Part shown: positions 56,792 to 64,000 of the stretch, piece after piece | How positions within the stretch are numbered: position 1 is the first letter of the stretch | Layout of the letters: every line of letters starts with the position of its first letter | From: Pirellulales bacterium | GTDB lineage: Bacteria; Planctomycetota; Planctomycetia; Pirellulales; JALHPA01 | Assembly (NCBI GenBank): GCA_033762255.1 | Contig: JANRLT010000063.1 | Span: 1 to 64,000 of the forward strand | Reading direction: 5' to 3' | DNA length: 64,000 nucleotides | Notes under the pieces: generated by a model | The model's input: the letters and a program-made list of their open reading frames with translations, nothing else | Database searches by the model: none | Told to the model about the DNA's origin: nothing | Program-made: the position numbers and the translations under genes

Positions 56792-57034
56792 ATGAACCGA
56801 CTTTCGGAAAAAATTGGTTGGCTACGCCGGATCGTCGCGCTAGGGCTGCTGCTAGTGGCCGCAGGCTGTTCCAACTGGCAAGCGCGTCGGGCTAGTGCCC
56901 CCGGCTGGTCACGGGGGATATTTTCGGGGAACAATCAATCGTCTGCCTCTGCCACTAAGGCCGATCCTCCGGCAGTAAAGATTACCGGCCAAGATGATAT
57001 TCCAGCGGCCACCTCGGCGGGGATTGCACGGTAG
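56792..57034 (+). CDS. Small lipoprotein 3 of 3
   Basis: The ATG at 56792 gives 80 aa: a signal peptide (MNRLSEKIGWLRRIVALGLL) with the lipobox VAAGC and a 55-residue mature part rich in Ala, Ser and Gly. It starts 18 bp after the previous lipoprotein gene, so the pair is probably co-transcribed. Function unknown. Confidence 0.68.
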   Translation: MNRLSEKIGWLRRIVALGLLLVAAGCSNWQARRASAPGWSRGIFSGNNQSSASATKADPPAVKITGQDDIPAATSAGIAR

Positions 57035-57122
57035 CACTACGCGGCCTGGTCATATCTAAACCATAGCTTTCGCGGCCTGGCCACTACAATAGATTCTTAC
57101 TTCCGCGCGCGAATGATCGGGA

Positions 57123-58217
57123 CTAGCGTTTTTTGGCCCCTTTGGCCATGGGGGAAGGTGGTTCGTCCCCTTCCTTGATAATCGTGACCTTGTAGCTTTT
57201 TACATCGCGGTCAAAGCGATACTCGCTAATGGCGTTGGCCCCCAGCATATTGCCAAAGTCCTTGGCCTCGGCGGGCATCGCCAAGCCCTCGATATTTTCC
57301 CAAACATATTTACCCAGGCGCAGCTTGGGGATTTTAATCTGCTTGCATTCAAATTTTTTATCTCCCGCCGTCAGAGTCACGGTGGCGGCGTCGGCCTCGG
57401 GAGTGATGCCGGCCTCTGCCAAGTCTGACTGTTGAAACAGGGAAAATTCTTGGTCGGGGTTAAAATGCACTAGCAACGGCCCCTTTTCATTGACCAGGGA
57501 CATCACCACCACCCGCTGCCGATCCCGGAGCAGCGTGTGCGTGTGGCCCAGCAGCTCGGTATCGTAGAGGGCCAGTTTGCGTTTATCCAGTTTGTAGCTT
57601 TTGGCGGGGCCAAGTTTTCCCCCAGCCGCCTTGAGCGCGGCCAGGACTTCCTCGTTTGACTTTAGCTCGGCGTATTTTTCGTCCAATTGGGGCAAACCCT
57701 CTTTGAGCACCGCAAAAGACGCGGTCAGTGCGTTCTTGGCGGCGCAATACGCCGTGGAAAGTTCCTTGTACGTCGGATTTTCATCCTGGCCGTCCAAGAT
57801 AACTAGGAGCGGTTCCGCCTGCTTGATCAATAACACACGCTGGTTGTATTGGGCGGTCAGTTGCGCTTTTTGGTTGGGGGGCGTGGTCGGAGCTTCCAGC
57901 AGCGGCTCGATCTTTTTCAGTTCGTCCAGCGCTTGGTCAAAAACCTTGCGGGCCTCGATGCTTTGGGCCACAAATTGATTGAACTTTTTGGCGATTTCGG
58001 TGTATTTTTTTTCCAGCGCGCCAAAGTTGGCGTATTCCTTGGCGATCTCGGCCTCGGCGGGCAAGATCCACGCCGATCCTTGCTTGGACAGGCTGTATTT
58101 GGCCAAGATGTCCTGCGCATCGGCGGGCGTTACCTGGGCCGCGAGCGGATGAATAATCGCCAAGTTCGCAATTGCAATAATAAGCGGCAAACACCAGCCG
58201 CAATAGCTTTTCCGCAT
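57123..58217 (-). CDS. Exported protein with aspartic-protease-like C-terminal region lacking catalytic Asp
   Basis: From the ATG at 58217 the product is 364 aa with a signal peptide (MRKSYCGWCLPLIIAIANLA, to about residue 28). The middle part (about 40-200) is helical and coiled-coil-like. The last 130 residues resemble a clan AA (retropepsin-like) domain: VVVMSLVNEKGPLLVHFNPD, then ITPEADAATVTLTAGDKKFE, LRLGKYVWENIEGLAMP, and GNMLGANAISEYRFDRD. The position of the catalytic D-T/S-G reads NPD, so the domain is probably inactive or only structural. The assignment is by eye. A lysine-rich tail (AKGAKKR) ends the protein. Confidence 0.6.
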   Translation of the reverse strand: MRKSYCGWCLPLIIAIANLAIIHPLAAQVTPADAQDILAKYSLSKQGSAWILPAEAEIAKEYANFGALEKKYTEIAKKFNQFVAQSIEARKVFDQALDELKKIEPLLEAPTTPPNQKAQLTAQYNQRVLLIKQAEPLLVILDGQDENPTYKELSTAYCAAKNALTASFAVLKEGLPQLDEKYAELKSNEEVLAALKAAGGKLGPAKSYKLDKRKLALYDTELLGHTHTLLRDRQRVVVMSLVNEKGPLLVHFNPDQEFSLFQQSDLAEAGITPEADAATVTLTAGDKKFECKQIKIPKLRLGKYVWENIEGLAMPAEAKDFGNMLGANAISEYRFDRDVKSYKVTIIKEGDEPPSPMAKGAKKR

Positions 58218-58309
58218 GATACAACCCCAATCCAAAGAGTGGCCCGGGCATGTGACAGTAATTAATTTTAGACAGATTTGTCACCGGGCCGCAATCAACT
58301 TCCCGCCGC

Positions 58310-58933
58310 TTAGGCGTTAAATTGCACACCCGCCGACTGCAAATCCCGCACTAAGGTCGGCGTGTCCACATATTGCACCGCGTAAAAACCGACTCCCCGC
58401 GCGCTTTGCACGTGCCCCGGCATATCATCACAATAAAATATTTCCGCTGGAGAAAATCCGGCCATTTTTGCCGCGGTGGTAAAAATTTGCGGGTCGGGCT
58501 TGATCCGGCCTACTTTGTAACTGAGAACCGTGACCTGGAACGCCTGGGGAAGGATCGCGGCGTAATGTCGCGTCGCAAACTCCCAATGGCTGGGGCAGGT
58601 ATTGCTAAGCACGCCCAAGGGGTAGCGGGCGTATTGTAATTGAGAGATCACACGAAGCAGCGAGGTATTTTGGGTAAAGATGTCGCTGGCGGCATGCTCC
58701 AGGAGGGCCAGATCGGGCTGGCTGCCGGTCTGGCGGCAATATTCGGCATAAAAGCCAGCTGTGTCCAGTTCGCCAGTTTCGTATTTTTGCATGAGGTCGC
58801 CAGCAAAGACCAAATCCCACACGGACTGTTGGGAAATGCCGCTCAGTTCCGCCATCTGCCGCGCCGCGCGGACATGATCGAAATACAGCAGCACGTTTCC
58901 CATGTCAAAATAGATAAATTTGATTTGCGACAT
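58310..58933 (-). CDS. HAD-family hydrolase (YihX-like)
   Basis: From the ATG at 58933 the protein is 207 aa. It has the HAD motif I YFDMGNVLLYFD (nucleophile Asp10; the usual second Asp is Gly, as in YihX), motif II near VLSNTCPSHW, motif III Lys near SYKVGRIKPDPQIF, and motif IV in EIFYCDDMPGHV. Related enzymes dephosphorylate sugar phosphates; the substrate is unknown. The frame to 58942 adds three residues. The gene precedes the coiled-coil/protease-like gene by 92 bp on the same strand. Confidence 0.88.
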   Translation of the reverse strand: MSQIKFIYFDMGNVLLYFDHVRAARQMAELSGISQQSVWDLVFAGDLMQKYETGELDTAGFYAEYCRQTGSQPDLALLEHAASDIFTQNTSLLRVISQLQYARYPLGVLSNTCPSHWEFATRHYAAILPQAFQVTVLSYKVGRIKPDPQIFTTAAKMAGFSPAEIFYCDDMPGHVQSARGVGFYAVQYVDTPTLVRDLQSAGVQFNA

Positions 58934-59023
58934 CGATGACAAAAACAGGAAAAGGAAACAAGAAAAAAATTACAGGGGAGCACGTCCGTTCTCTAACAGC
59001 AATTTATGAGCCTTGGAAAACAA

Positions 59024-59728
59024 TTAGTCGGGAAGCGGCGTCAATTCGATATCCTTGAAAGAAGCCGCGGATGGGGGGCCGCCATGAATTTGCAGGGCGA
59101 TGTGTCCCGTTTGCTCGATGCCTTGGTCCTCTTCGGTGTAATCCACGGTCGGTTGGCCGTTGATCCAAAGCTGGATGCGCGGTCCTTCGCAGCGGATGCG
59201 GTAGTCGTTCCACTCGCCCGGTTTGAGGATTTTTTCGATTTTGGCCTGGTCCGGACCGGATAGTATTTTATTGCGGCGCGATTCGTCATACAGCGCGCCA
59301 AAATAGCCGCTTCCCAGGTCGGCCTGATAACCGATCATTTCGTGATGGTTGGGAATGCGGCGGCTGCGAAGTTGAATGCCGGAATTGATCCCCTCCCCCG
59401 CGAGTTTAAATTTCAACCGCAGTTCAAAGTTTTTGTATTCTTTATCCGTGGCCAGGAAAAAATTATGCGGAATCTTTTCCGCCAAGGTGCCGCACACTAT
59501 CGCGTTGTCCTCCACGCGAAACATTTTTTCATCTCCCGACCAACCGGTGAGGGTTTTGCCGTCAAACAGGGTAGTGGTCCGCGGGTCGGCGGCGGGGGAG
59601 GCCGCGGGTTTGTCCGCGGAAAATGCGCTCTGCAAAATACAGCCCAGGAGCGCCCAGGCGGCCAAACCGCGCGGGAAGCCGCGCGCTATGTGATGGTAAT
59701 TGCGTAAAAAACGCTGTTGGCAAAGCAT
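59024..59728 (-). CDS. DUF1080 family exported protein
   Basis: The 234-aa product has a signal peptide (to about residue 38) and a DUF1080 (3-keto-disaccharide hydrolase-like, concanavalin-like jelly roll) domain. Its parts are LFDGKTLTGWSGDEKMF (54-70), FELRLKFKLAGEGINSGIQL near 117, EMIGYQADLGSGYFGALYDE and HIALQIHGGP. Planctomycetes encode many such proteins. A 3-keto-glycoside hydrolase activity is known for some family members; whether this one has it is not readable. The start at 59728 gives the intact signal. Confidence 0.9.
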   Translation of the reverse strand: MLCQQRFLRNYHHIARGFPRGLAAWALLGCILQSAFSADKPAASPAADPRTTTLFDGKTLTGWSGDEKMFRVEDNAIVCGTLAEKIPHNFFLATDKEYKNFELRLKFKLAGEGINSGIQLRSRRIPNHHEMIGYQADLGSGYFGALYDESRRNKILSGPDQAKIEKILKPGEWNDYRIRCEGPRIQLWINGQPTVDYTEEDQGIEQTGHIALQIHGGPPSAASFKDIELTPLPD

Positions 59729-59888
59729 ACGGCACCAAGTTGGAATATAGTTTTGGGAACTTGTGGGATTGCGGGGGGATGCGATTGATTACCCCTAGTG
59801 GCGGGTGGGGATGCTGTTTAACTTAAAGGGAGCGGGAAGTGCTGGCAAGCTGCCCGTTCCGAGAAACTTTTACCGGAGTTTCACCGCG

Positions 59889-60281
59889 ATGACGGCTGTC
59901 ACACCCACCCCGCGCCAACCCGCGCCTGTTTCCCGATTATCCAGAATCGGCCGCGCTCTGACCCTGCGCTGCCCCGCCTGCGGCCAAGCGATACTGGTCA
60001 AAAATTGGTTGGGCATGGTCGCGCATTGCCCCCACTGCGGCCTAAAAACAGAGCGCGAACCAGGTTATTACCTGGGTTCGATTTATATCAATTACGGTCT
60101 GACCGCGCTGACGGTCACAATCGCCTATTTTGTGCTGCTGTTTGGATTTGAAGTCCCTTCCAAGTGGCTCACCTGGGGGAGTCTGGCATTTGTGGTAATT
60201 TTCCCGCTGTTGTTTTTTCCCTTTGCCCGGATGCTCTGGCTGGCGTTTGACCTGGCCTGGGACCCGCCGGAAGAATCGTAA
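59889..60281 (+). CDS. DUF983 family membrane protein with zinc ribbon
   Basis: The ATG at 59889 gives 130 aa. Residues 25-53 form a zinc ribbon (LRCPACGQ with Cys28/31, then HCPHCG with Cys47/50), followed by YYLGSIYINYG and two hydrophobic helices (about 70-90 and 95-115). This is the DUF983 pattern. The family is seen near cytochrome oxidase genes in many alphaproteobacteria, and here it lies close to the SCO1/DUF420 cluster, though in the opposite direction. The upstream frame to 59805 is rejected because it adds no conserved sequence. Confidence 0.88.
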   Translation: MTAVTPTPRQPAPVSRLSRIGRALTLRCPACGQAILVKNWLGMVAHCPHCGLKTEREPGYYLGSIYINYGLTALTVTIAYFVLLFGFEVPSKWLTWGSLAFVVIFPLLFFPFARMLWLAFDLAWDPPEES

Positions 60282-60741
60282 GTGAGTTCGCCAGAATTCC
60301 GCTTGCCGCGTCATCCAGGGATAATGCCTCAGCCCGCAGCGTGAGCAAGGGAAGAAACTCAGCCCGCAGCCTCAGCAAGGGACTCTTATCAGTTCGTAGC
60401 GGAATTCGCCAGAATTCCGGTTTTCGTTCTGCTCGTTCTCATTCAGCCCGCAGCGTGAGCAAGGGCAGAAAATGCAATAGCACGCAGATGTCACAGATTT
60501 CACCGATAAACACTGATCAATTAGGTAGCGGAATTCGCCAGAATTCCGTCGTGTTCTGAGACTATTCGATCCAAGTGTGAGCGTATTGCGAGTTTAGCAA
60601 CTTATACCAATCGCCCGCCTATTTTCACGGGGTTGCTCGCTGCGCTAACCCGTGGGCTTTGTTACACTGTATTACCAATAAACAGGGCGCGTTGCGGTAG
60701 AGGAGTACCACTCCCCGAAGAGATCATGGGCGAGGATTTGT
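60282..60741. repeat. Gap with two interleaved short repeats
   Basis: The motif CAGCCCGCAGCGTGAGCAAG recurs at 60330-60351, 60360-60381 (one variant) and 60443-60465. A palindrome-like unit, GTAGCGGAATTCGCCAGAAT, with TTCCG, is at about 60397-60419 and 60525-60548, and a partial copy is near 60288. A CGCGTTGCGGTAG element (also in the 12914-13546 gap) is near 60688. No gene is seen in this gap. Confidence 0.75.
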
Positions 60742-61035
60742 CTATTTGTCCTCGACGATGGCATTCTCATGCAAATTCATCGTAGAATTTGCCTTTTCAG
60801 CCTGGACCATGCGGTAGATCGCGACACCCCAACCGGTCAAAATGAGCGCCGGCATCGAGAGCATAAACATGACGCTATAGCCAAATCCCCGAGCGTAGTT
60901 GTTTTCTTGCGGGTCTTGGGATTGCAGGCCATCCTTGCAATTGGGGCACGCCAGCGCGGCGGTTGCCAGGCCTAATGCCAGGAATGCCGTCAACAGCAGT
61001 CGTAGGGCACCACGGTAGATTTGGCGATGGAACAT
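60742..61035 (-). CDS. Small membrane protein with CPNC motif
   Basis: This 97-aa protein has an N-terminal signal or membrane helix (LRLLLTAFLALGLATAALAC), a CPNC motif (Cys30, Cys33), a polar loop, and a second helix (YSVMFMLSMPALILTGWGVA). The Cys pair could bind copper or take part in disulphide exchange. It ends a run of genes for respiratory assembly (ABC transporter, SCO1, DUF420), so a link to cytochrome oxidase assembly is likely, by context only. Confidence 0.78.
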   Translation of the reverse strand: MFHRQIYRGALRLLLTAFLALGLATAALACPNCKDGLQSQDPQENNYARGFGYSVMFMLSMPALILTGWGVAIYRMVQAEKANSTMNLHENAIVEDK

Positions 61036-61139
61036 GGGAACATCCCCGTAGAGTTGATTCAGTATAAAAATTTACCGGAGTCGTCACGCACCAATAATCT
61101 TCGTCCTAGGGCTTGCGTATACATTATTCTAGCTTTCCC

Positions 61140-61589
61140 CTACCCCGCCGAAAAGCTCGGAAACAAGACATAATTCAATAAATACACCACCACTCCGGTG
61201 ATCGACACATATAACCAGATTGGAAATGTCAATTTGGCCCAAAATCGGTGCCGAACGCGGGCGTTGACCAAGCCCAGCCAAATGGTCCAAATTGCCAAAA
61301 AAGGGACCGCCGCCGCCAAAATGACGTGCGAAATCAAGATGGCATAATACAGCAAACGGACGCTTCCCGTCCCTCCAAAGGGTACGCTGCCATGCAACGT
61401 GTGATGCCACAAATAAAAGCCCAAAAATATCGTGGAGACGCCAAATGCCGCCAACATGACACTCTTATGGGCGGCCTCTTTTCGCTGGCGGATAAGGATA
61501 TAGCCGCAGATCAACAGGATCGTGGCCAACCCGTTCAGCGCGGCATTGGTCAGAGCCAGGGGATAGGTAATTGCCCAAAGGAGCGGCAT
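61140..61589 (-). CDS. DUF420 family membrane protein
   Basis: From the ATG at 61589 the protein is 149 aa with four hydrophobic helices. DUF420 landmarks are ALTNAALNGLATILLICGYI, the AAHKSVMLAAF turn, FYLWHHTLHG near 60, and the last helix ending in YLLNYVLFP. The family clusters with cytochrome c oxidase assembly genes, but its role is not settled. The next gene upstream on the same strand is SCO1, 37 bp away. The longer frame to 61703 is rejected because it adds no conserved sequence. Confidence 0.88.
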   Translation of the reverse strand: MPLLWAITYPLALTNAALNGLATILLICGYILIRQRKEAAHKSVMLAAFGVSTIFLGFYLWHHTLHGSVPFGGTGSVRLLYYAILISHVILAAAVPFLAIWTIWLGLVNARVRHRFWAKLTFPIWLYVSITGVVVYLLNYVLFPSFSAG

Positions 61590-61626
61590 GCGGGTATCTC
61601 GCGGAGACTGTGCGTAAGTTGGTGGA

Positions 61627-62322
61627 CTAAGGAGACGAAGACGCGGCGGTTCGTGGTGGAGTGGATTGAGCGGGACTGGCCGGCGACCGCGACTGATCGG
61701 CATTCACTTCGGCGGCTAATTTGGGCAATTCCGCCATCATGCGGTCAACTTCCTCAGCATTTAATAGATTGACATATTTTCGCACGCGGCCATCGCGCCC
61801 CACAACCACCGCGGTTTCGTTATGATTGCCATTTTCATAGATCAGGTGCAATGGCTGGGCCACTTGTCGCAAGATATAAGCAAAGTCCCCGGTCAAAAAT
61901 TTCCATCGCCGAGTGTCGGCGTTAAAGCGCGTGGCATACTCGCGCAGCACGTCAGGTGTGTCCAGAATAGGGCTGCAACTCACGCTAAGAAACGTAATGT
62001 CGTGCAGTTCAGGCCGCAAATGCAGTTTGGCCAGAGTCTGGTTGATTGTTAAACAATGGGAGGGGCAAGTTGAAAAAAATGTGCTTAACACCCAAACCTT
62101 GTCCCGTAGTTCGCTCGAGGCAAACAAATTTCCAGCCTGATCGGTCAGCACGAACTCCCCGGGACGCAGATCGCGCTTTTTGGCTTCTTCCCAATAGTCA
62201 AAAGCCTCTTGCCGGGGACCGGACCGGGCGACATCGCGAATTTTTGTGAGCTTAAAAATACCATAGGCAAAGACCGCCGCGACCAACAGCATCGCCCAGA
62301 TGAATGATAGTCTGACTTTCAT
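61627..62322 (-). CDS. SCO1/SenC family copper chaperone
   Basis: SCO proteins deliver copper to the CuA site of cytochrome c oxidase and keep its cysteines reduced. From the ATG at 62322 the protein is 231 aa. It has one N-terminal membrane helix (about 8-22), a thioredoxin-like fold, the CPSHC metal motif (Cys86, Cys90), and a candidate His167 ligand before ETAVVVGRDGRV. The ATG overlaps the stop of the ABC permease gene (ATGA), which indicates translational coupling. Cytochrome oxidase genes are not in the window but probably lie upstream. Confidence 0.92.
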   Translation of the reverse strand: MKVRLSFIWAMLLVAAVFAYGIFKLTKIRDVARSGPRQEAFDYWEEAKKRDLRPGEFVLTDQAGNLFASSELRDKVWVLSTFFSTCPSHCLTINQTLAKLHLRPELHDITFLSVSCSPILDTPDVLREYATRFNADTRRWKFLTGDFAYILRQVAQPLHLIYENGNHNETAVVVGRDGRVRKYVNLLNAEEVDRMMAELPKLAAEVNADQSRSPASPAQSTPPRTAASSSP

Positions 62323-63251
62323 AATAGATCTCCCGCGGTCCGGCGACCGGCGCTCCACCAGGCCAACGCCAACGTACCAGCCAAAAACCCCCCCGTGACC
62401 GCCACGGACATTCCCCAACTGGGCAATTCGGCGGGCAACGCCGCCGCTTGGGTGGCGGAATCAGCCGTCAGGTACAGCACCCGCCGCAGCAGAGCCACGC
62501 CATAGGTCAGGGGGTTGAATGCCGCCACCCAGCCTATCCAGTTGTTTGCCGGTGGAAAAAACGCCCCGCTTAATAGCCACATTGGCAACAAGACTAAACT
62601 CATGACCGCGTGATAACCCTGGGTGGAATCAATTTGCCACGCCAAGGAGAATCCTAAGGCGGTCAACGCTAAACCAAGTATGGCCAGGACCGCAAAGATC
62701 GCCGTCATTGTTAATAGATCTAACCGAGGGACGCCGGGCCAGTTTAACCATGCCGCCACCGCTGCCAACAGCACAAATAATCCCGCCTGAGCCACGGCTA
62801 TGGCCGTTCCCCCTAGCAGCTTGCCCAGGACCATCGCCCAGCGGGGGGCGGGACTGACCAGAACCCCCTGTAAAAAACCTTCGCGTCGGTCCTCTATAAT
62901 GGAAATCGTGGCAAATATCGCGGTAAATAATAATATAAGGGCCAATGTGCCGGGAAAGTAATATTCGGCATAACTCAGCGCGGGAATCGCGTTTGTCGGG
63001 GGATTCAAGGTTGAAATTTCCCCCTGTGTGGTAGCCAGTCGAAATGACGGCCCCAGTCCCGCCCCAAATAAAATCCAAAACAAGATCGGTTGGCCAATCG
63101 CCCCTACCACCCGGTTGGGCTGGCGAATAAACCGGGCCCACTCGCGCCAAGCCAGGGACTGGACGGCGGACCAAGCCATTCCCCGGGAGGACAGTGCCGT
63201 GGCGTCCCGGGGAAGGGTCTGGGTCACGGTGATGGTGGAGGAAACGCCCAT
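62319..63251 (-). CDS. ABC-2 type transporter permease
   Basis: The 310-aa protein has six hydrophobic helices and the ABC-2 membrane pattern: EWARFIRQPNRVVGAIGQPI before helix 1, LALILLFTAIFATISIIEDRREGFLQGVLVSPAPRW in the middle, and VMSLVLLPMWLLSGAFFPPAN near helix 5. It pairs with the ATPase gene 40 bp upstream. The same cluster in other planctomycetes sits among cytochrome oxidase genes and may export a cofactor; the substrate is unknown. The ATG at 63251 is the first in frame. Confidence 0.9.
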   Translation of the reverse strand: MGVSSTITVTQTLPRDATALSSRGMAWSAVQSLAWREWARFIRQPNRVVGAIGQPILFWILFGAGLGPSFRLATTQGEISTLNPPTNAIPALSYAEYYFPGTLALILLFTAIFATISIIEDRREGFLQGVLVSPAPRWAMVLGKLLGGTAIAVAQAGLFVLLAAVAAWLNWPGVPRLDLLTMTAIFAVLAILGLALTALGFSLAWQIDSTQGYHAVMSLVLLPMWLLSGAFFPPANNWIGWVAAFNPLTYGVALLRRVLYLTADSATQAAALPAELPSWGMSVAVTGGFLAGTLALAWWSAGRRTAGDLL

Positions 63252-63291
63252 AGCGGAAGAGACGAATCAAAAACGCGTAAATGTTGGTGGA

Positions 63292-64000
63292 TTAAGCCGC
63301 CGCGGCGTCAAACCGGCAGCCCGTGCGGGCGATAAAAACATCTTCCAGGCTGGGACGGCCCAGCGTGAGGGAGTCAATCCGCCCCGGCACGGCGGCATAA
63401 ATCCGCGCGATCCATTCGGTGGCGGCGGGTAATTCATACCGAACCGAGTCGGCAAAAATTCTACCGGTAATGCCCAACTTTTCCTGGAGTGTCCGGGCTA
63501 ATTCCGCGGGTGCGCTGGTTTGCACGGTCAGGCTTTCGCCGGCGATCGTTCCCCGCAAGGTGGCGGGAGAGTCGCAGGCCACCAGGCGGCCCTGATGTAA
63601 AATGGCGATGCGGTCGGCCTTGTCGGCTTCTTCCAAGAGGTGCGTCGTCAATAAAATCGTGATTTGGTCTGTTTGGCGTAATTCCTGAAATAACGACCAC
63701 AGTTCGCTGCGCACCAGCGGATCAAGGCCAGTGCTTGGTTCATCCAGCAGCAAAATCCGCGGTTGATGCAGTAGTGCCTTGGCAATTTCGACTCGGCGCT
63801 TTAACCCGCCGGAAAGCTTTTCCACGGTTTCATGGGCACGGTCGGCAAGTCCCAGCCGAGATAACAGGATTTCGCCGCGTTGGGTGATAGCCCCGGTCGA
63901 TAATCCGTACAACCGCCCCTGACACCACAGGTTTTCCCGCACAGTCAGTTTTTTATCCAAGCTGGGGGCCTGAAACACCACGCCCATCTGCTGGCGGACA
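63292..64000 (-). CDS. ABC transporter ATPase (5' end outside window)
   Basis: This is a nucleotide-binding subunit of the DrrA/CcmA-like type. The visible part begins in the Q-loop region (VRQQMGVVFQAPSLDKKLTV), so the Walker A segment lies beyond the window edge. Signature LSGGLKRRVEIAKAL, Walker B ILLLDEPSTGLDP, and the switch HLLEEADKADRIAILHQGRL are all present. The C-terminal 80 residues form the usual DUF4162-like extension. The gene runs into the permease gene 40 bp later. The ATG at 63987 is inside the coding region and is not the real start. Confidence 0.93.
   Translation of the reverse strand, partial: VRQQMGVVFQAPSLDKKLTVRENLWCQGRLYGLSTGAITQRGEILLSRLGLADRAHETVEKLSGGLKRRVEIAKALLHQPRILLLDEPSTGLDPLVRSELWSLFQELRQTDQITILLTTHLLEEADKADRIAILHQGRLVACDSPATLRGTIAGESLTVQTSAPAELARTLQEKLGITGRIFADSVRYELPAATEWIARIYAAVPGRIDSLTLGRPSLEDVFIARTGCRFDAAAA

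Overview
The window is a GC-rich bacterial chromosome segment with the gene content of a planctomycete, most likely a Pirellulales-type member of Planctomycetota. The evidence is a set of families that are typical or strongly expanded there: a DUF1559 prepilin-like protein, DUF1571, DUF1573, DUF1080 and DUF4912 proteins, a PEP-CTERM-tailed DUF4394 protein, a metallophosphatase fused to a multihaem cytochrome, a TlpA-type thioredoxin with a helical tail, many small lipoproteins, and gaps filled with short hairpin repeats. No tRNA, rRNA, IS element, prophage or CRISPR array was recognised. This assignment rests on gene families, not on a marker phylogeny.

Layout. 1-5.3 kb is a translation block: 5'-truncated infB, rbfA, an endonuclease III-like protein with a lysine-rich tail, and a YebC regulator. 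5.3-13.5 kb is an accessory-looking stretch. It holds hairpin repeats, a DUF1571 lipoprotein-carrier-like gene, an AT-rich orphan gene between two near-identical direct repeats, archaeal-type phosphoglycerate mutase, a ParD-like antitoxin followed by a decayed ParE toxin, a 2OG-Fe(II) oxygenase, an exported esterase and an AT-rich membrane protein. 13.5-29.3 kb holds exported and DNA-linked proteins: a secreted protein of unknown function, an SNF2 ATPase with a partner gene, DUF4416, DUF1573, a four-haem cytochrome, a PEP-CTERM protein, a TlpA protein, a DUF1559 pseudopilin, a UVR-motif protein and a DUF4912 protein.

30.2-39.1 kb is a complete F1Fo ATP synthase operon (atpZ, atpI, atpB, atpE, atpF, atpH, atpA, atpG, atpD, atpC). 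It ends in a strong terminator, and a hairpin repeat separates atpD from atpC. Subunits a and b both carry unusual histidine-rich segments. 39.1-48.7 kb holds a 156-residue protein with 34 cysteines, two lipoproteins, the rny/ymdB RNA-turnover pair, tilS and a convergent MFS transporter whose terminator lies inside the end of tilS. 48.9-60.3 kb holds a large AsmA-like protein, dapF, a DUF374 acyltransferase, proC, three consecutive small lipoproteins, a HAD phosphatase, a DUF1080 protein and a DUF983 protein. 60.7-64 kb is a minus-strand respiratory-assembly operon (ABC ATPase, ABC permease, SCO1, DUF420, CPNC membrane protein) that runs out of the window.

The features most worth a second look are the cysteine-rich protein, the histidine-rich Fo subunits, the endonuclease III-like protein that has lost its catalytic Lys and Fe-S cysteines, the repeat-flanked AT-rich gene, the broken toxin-antitoxin pair, and hairpin repeat families. 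In one of these families a compensatory base change suggests that the fold is conserved. I do not see a complete multi-gene defence or biosynthetic system that is clearly new.
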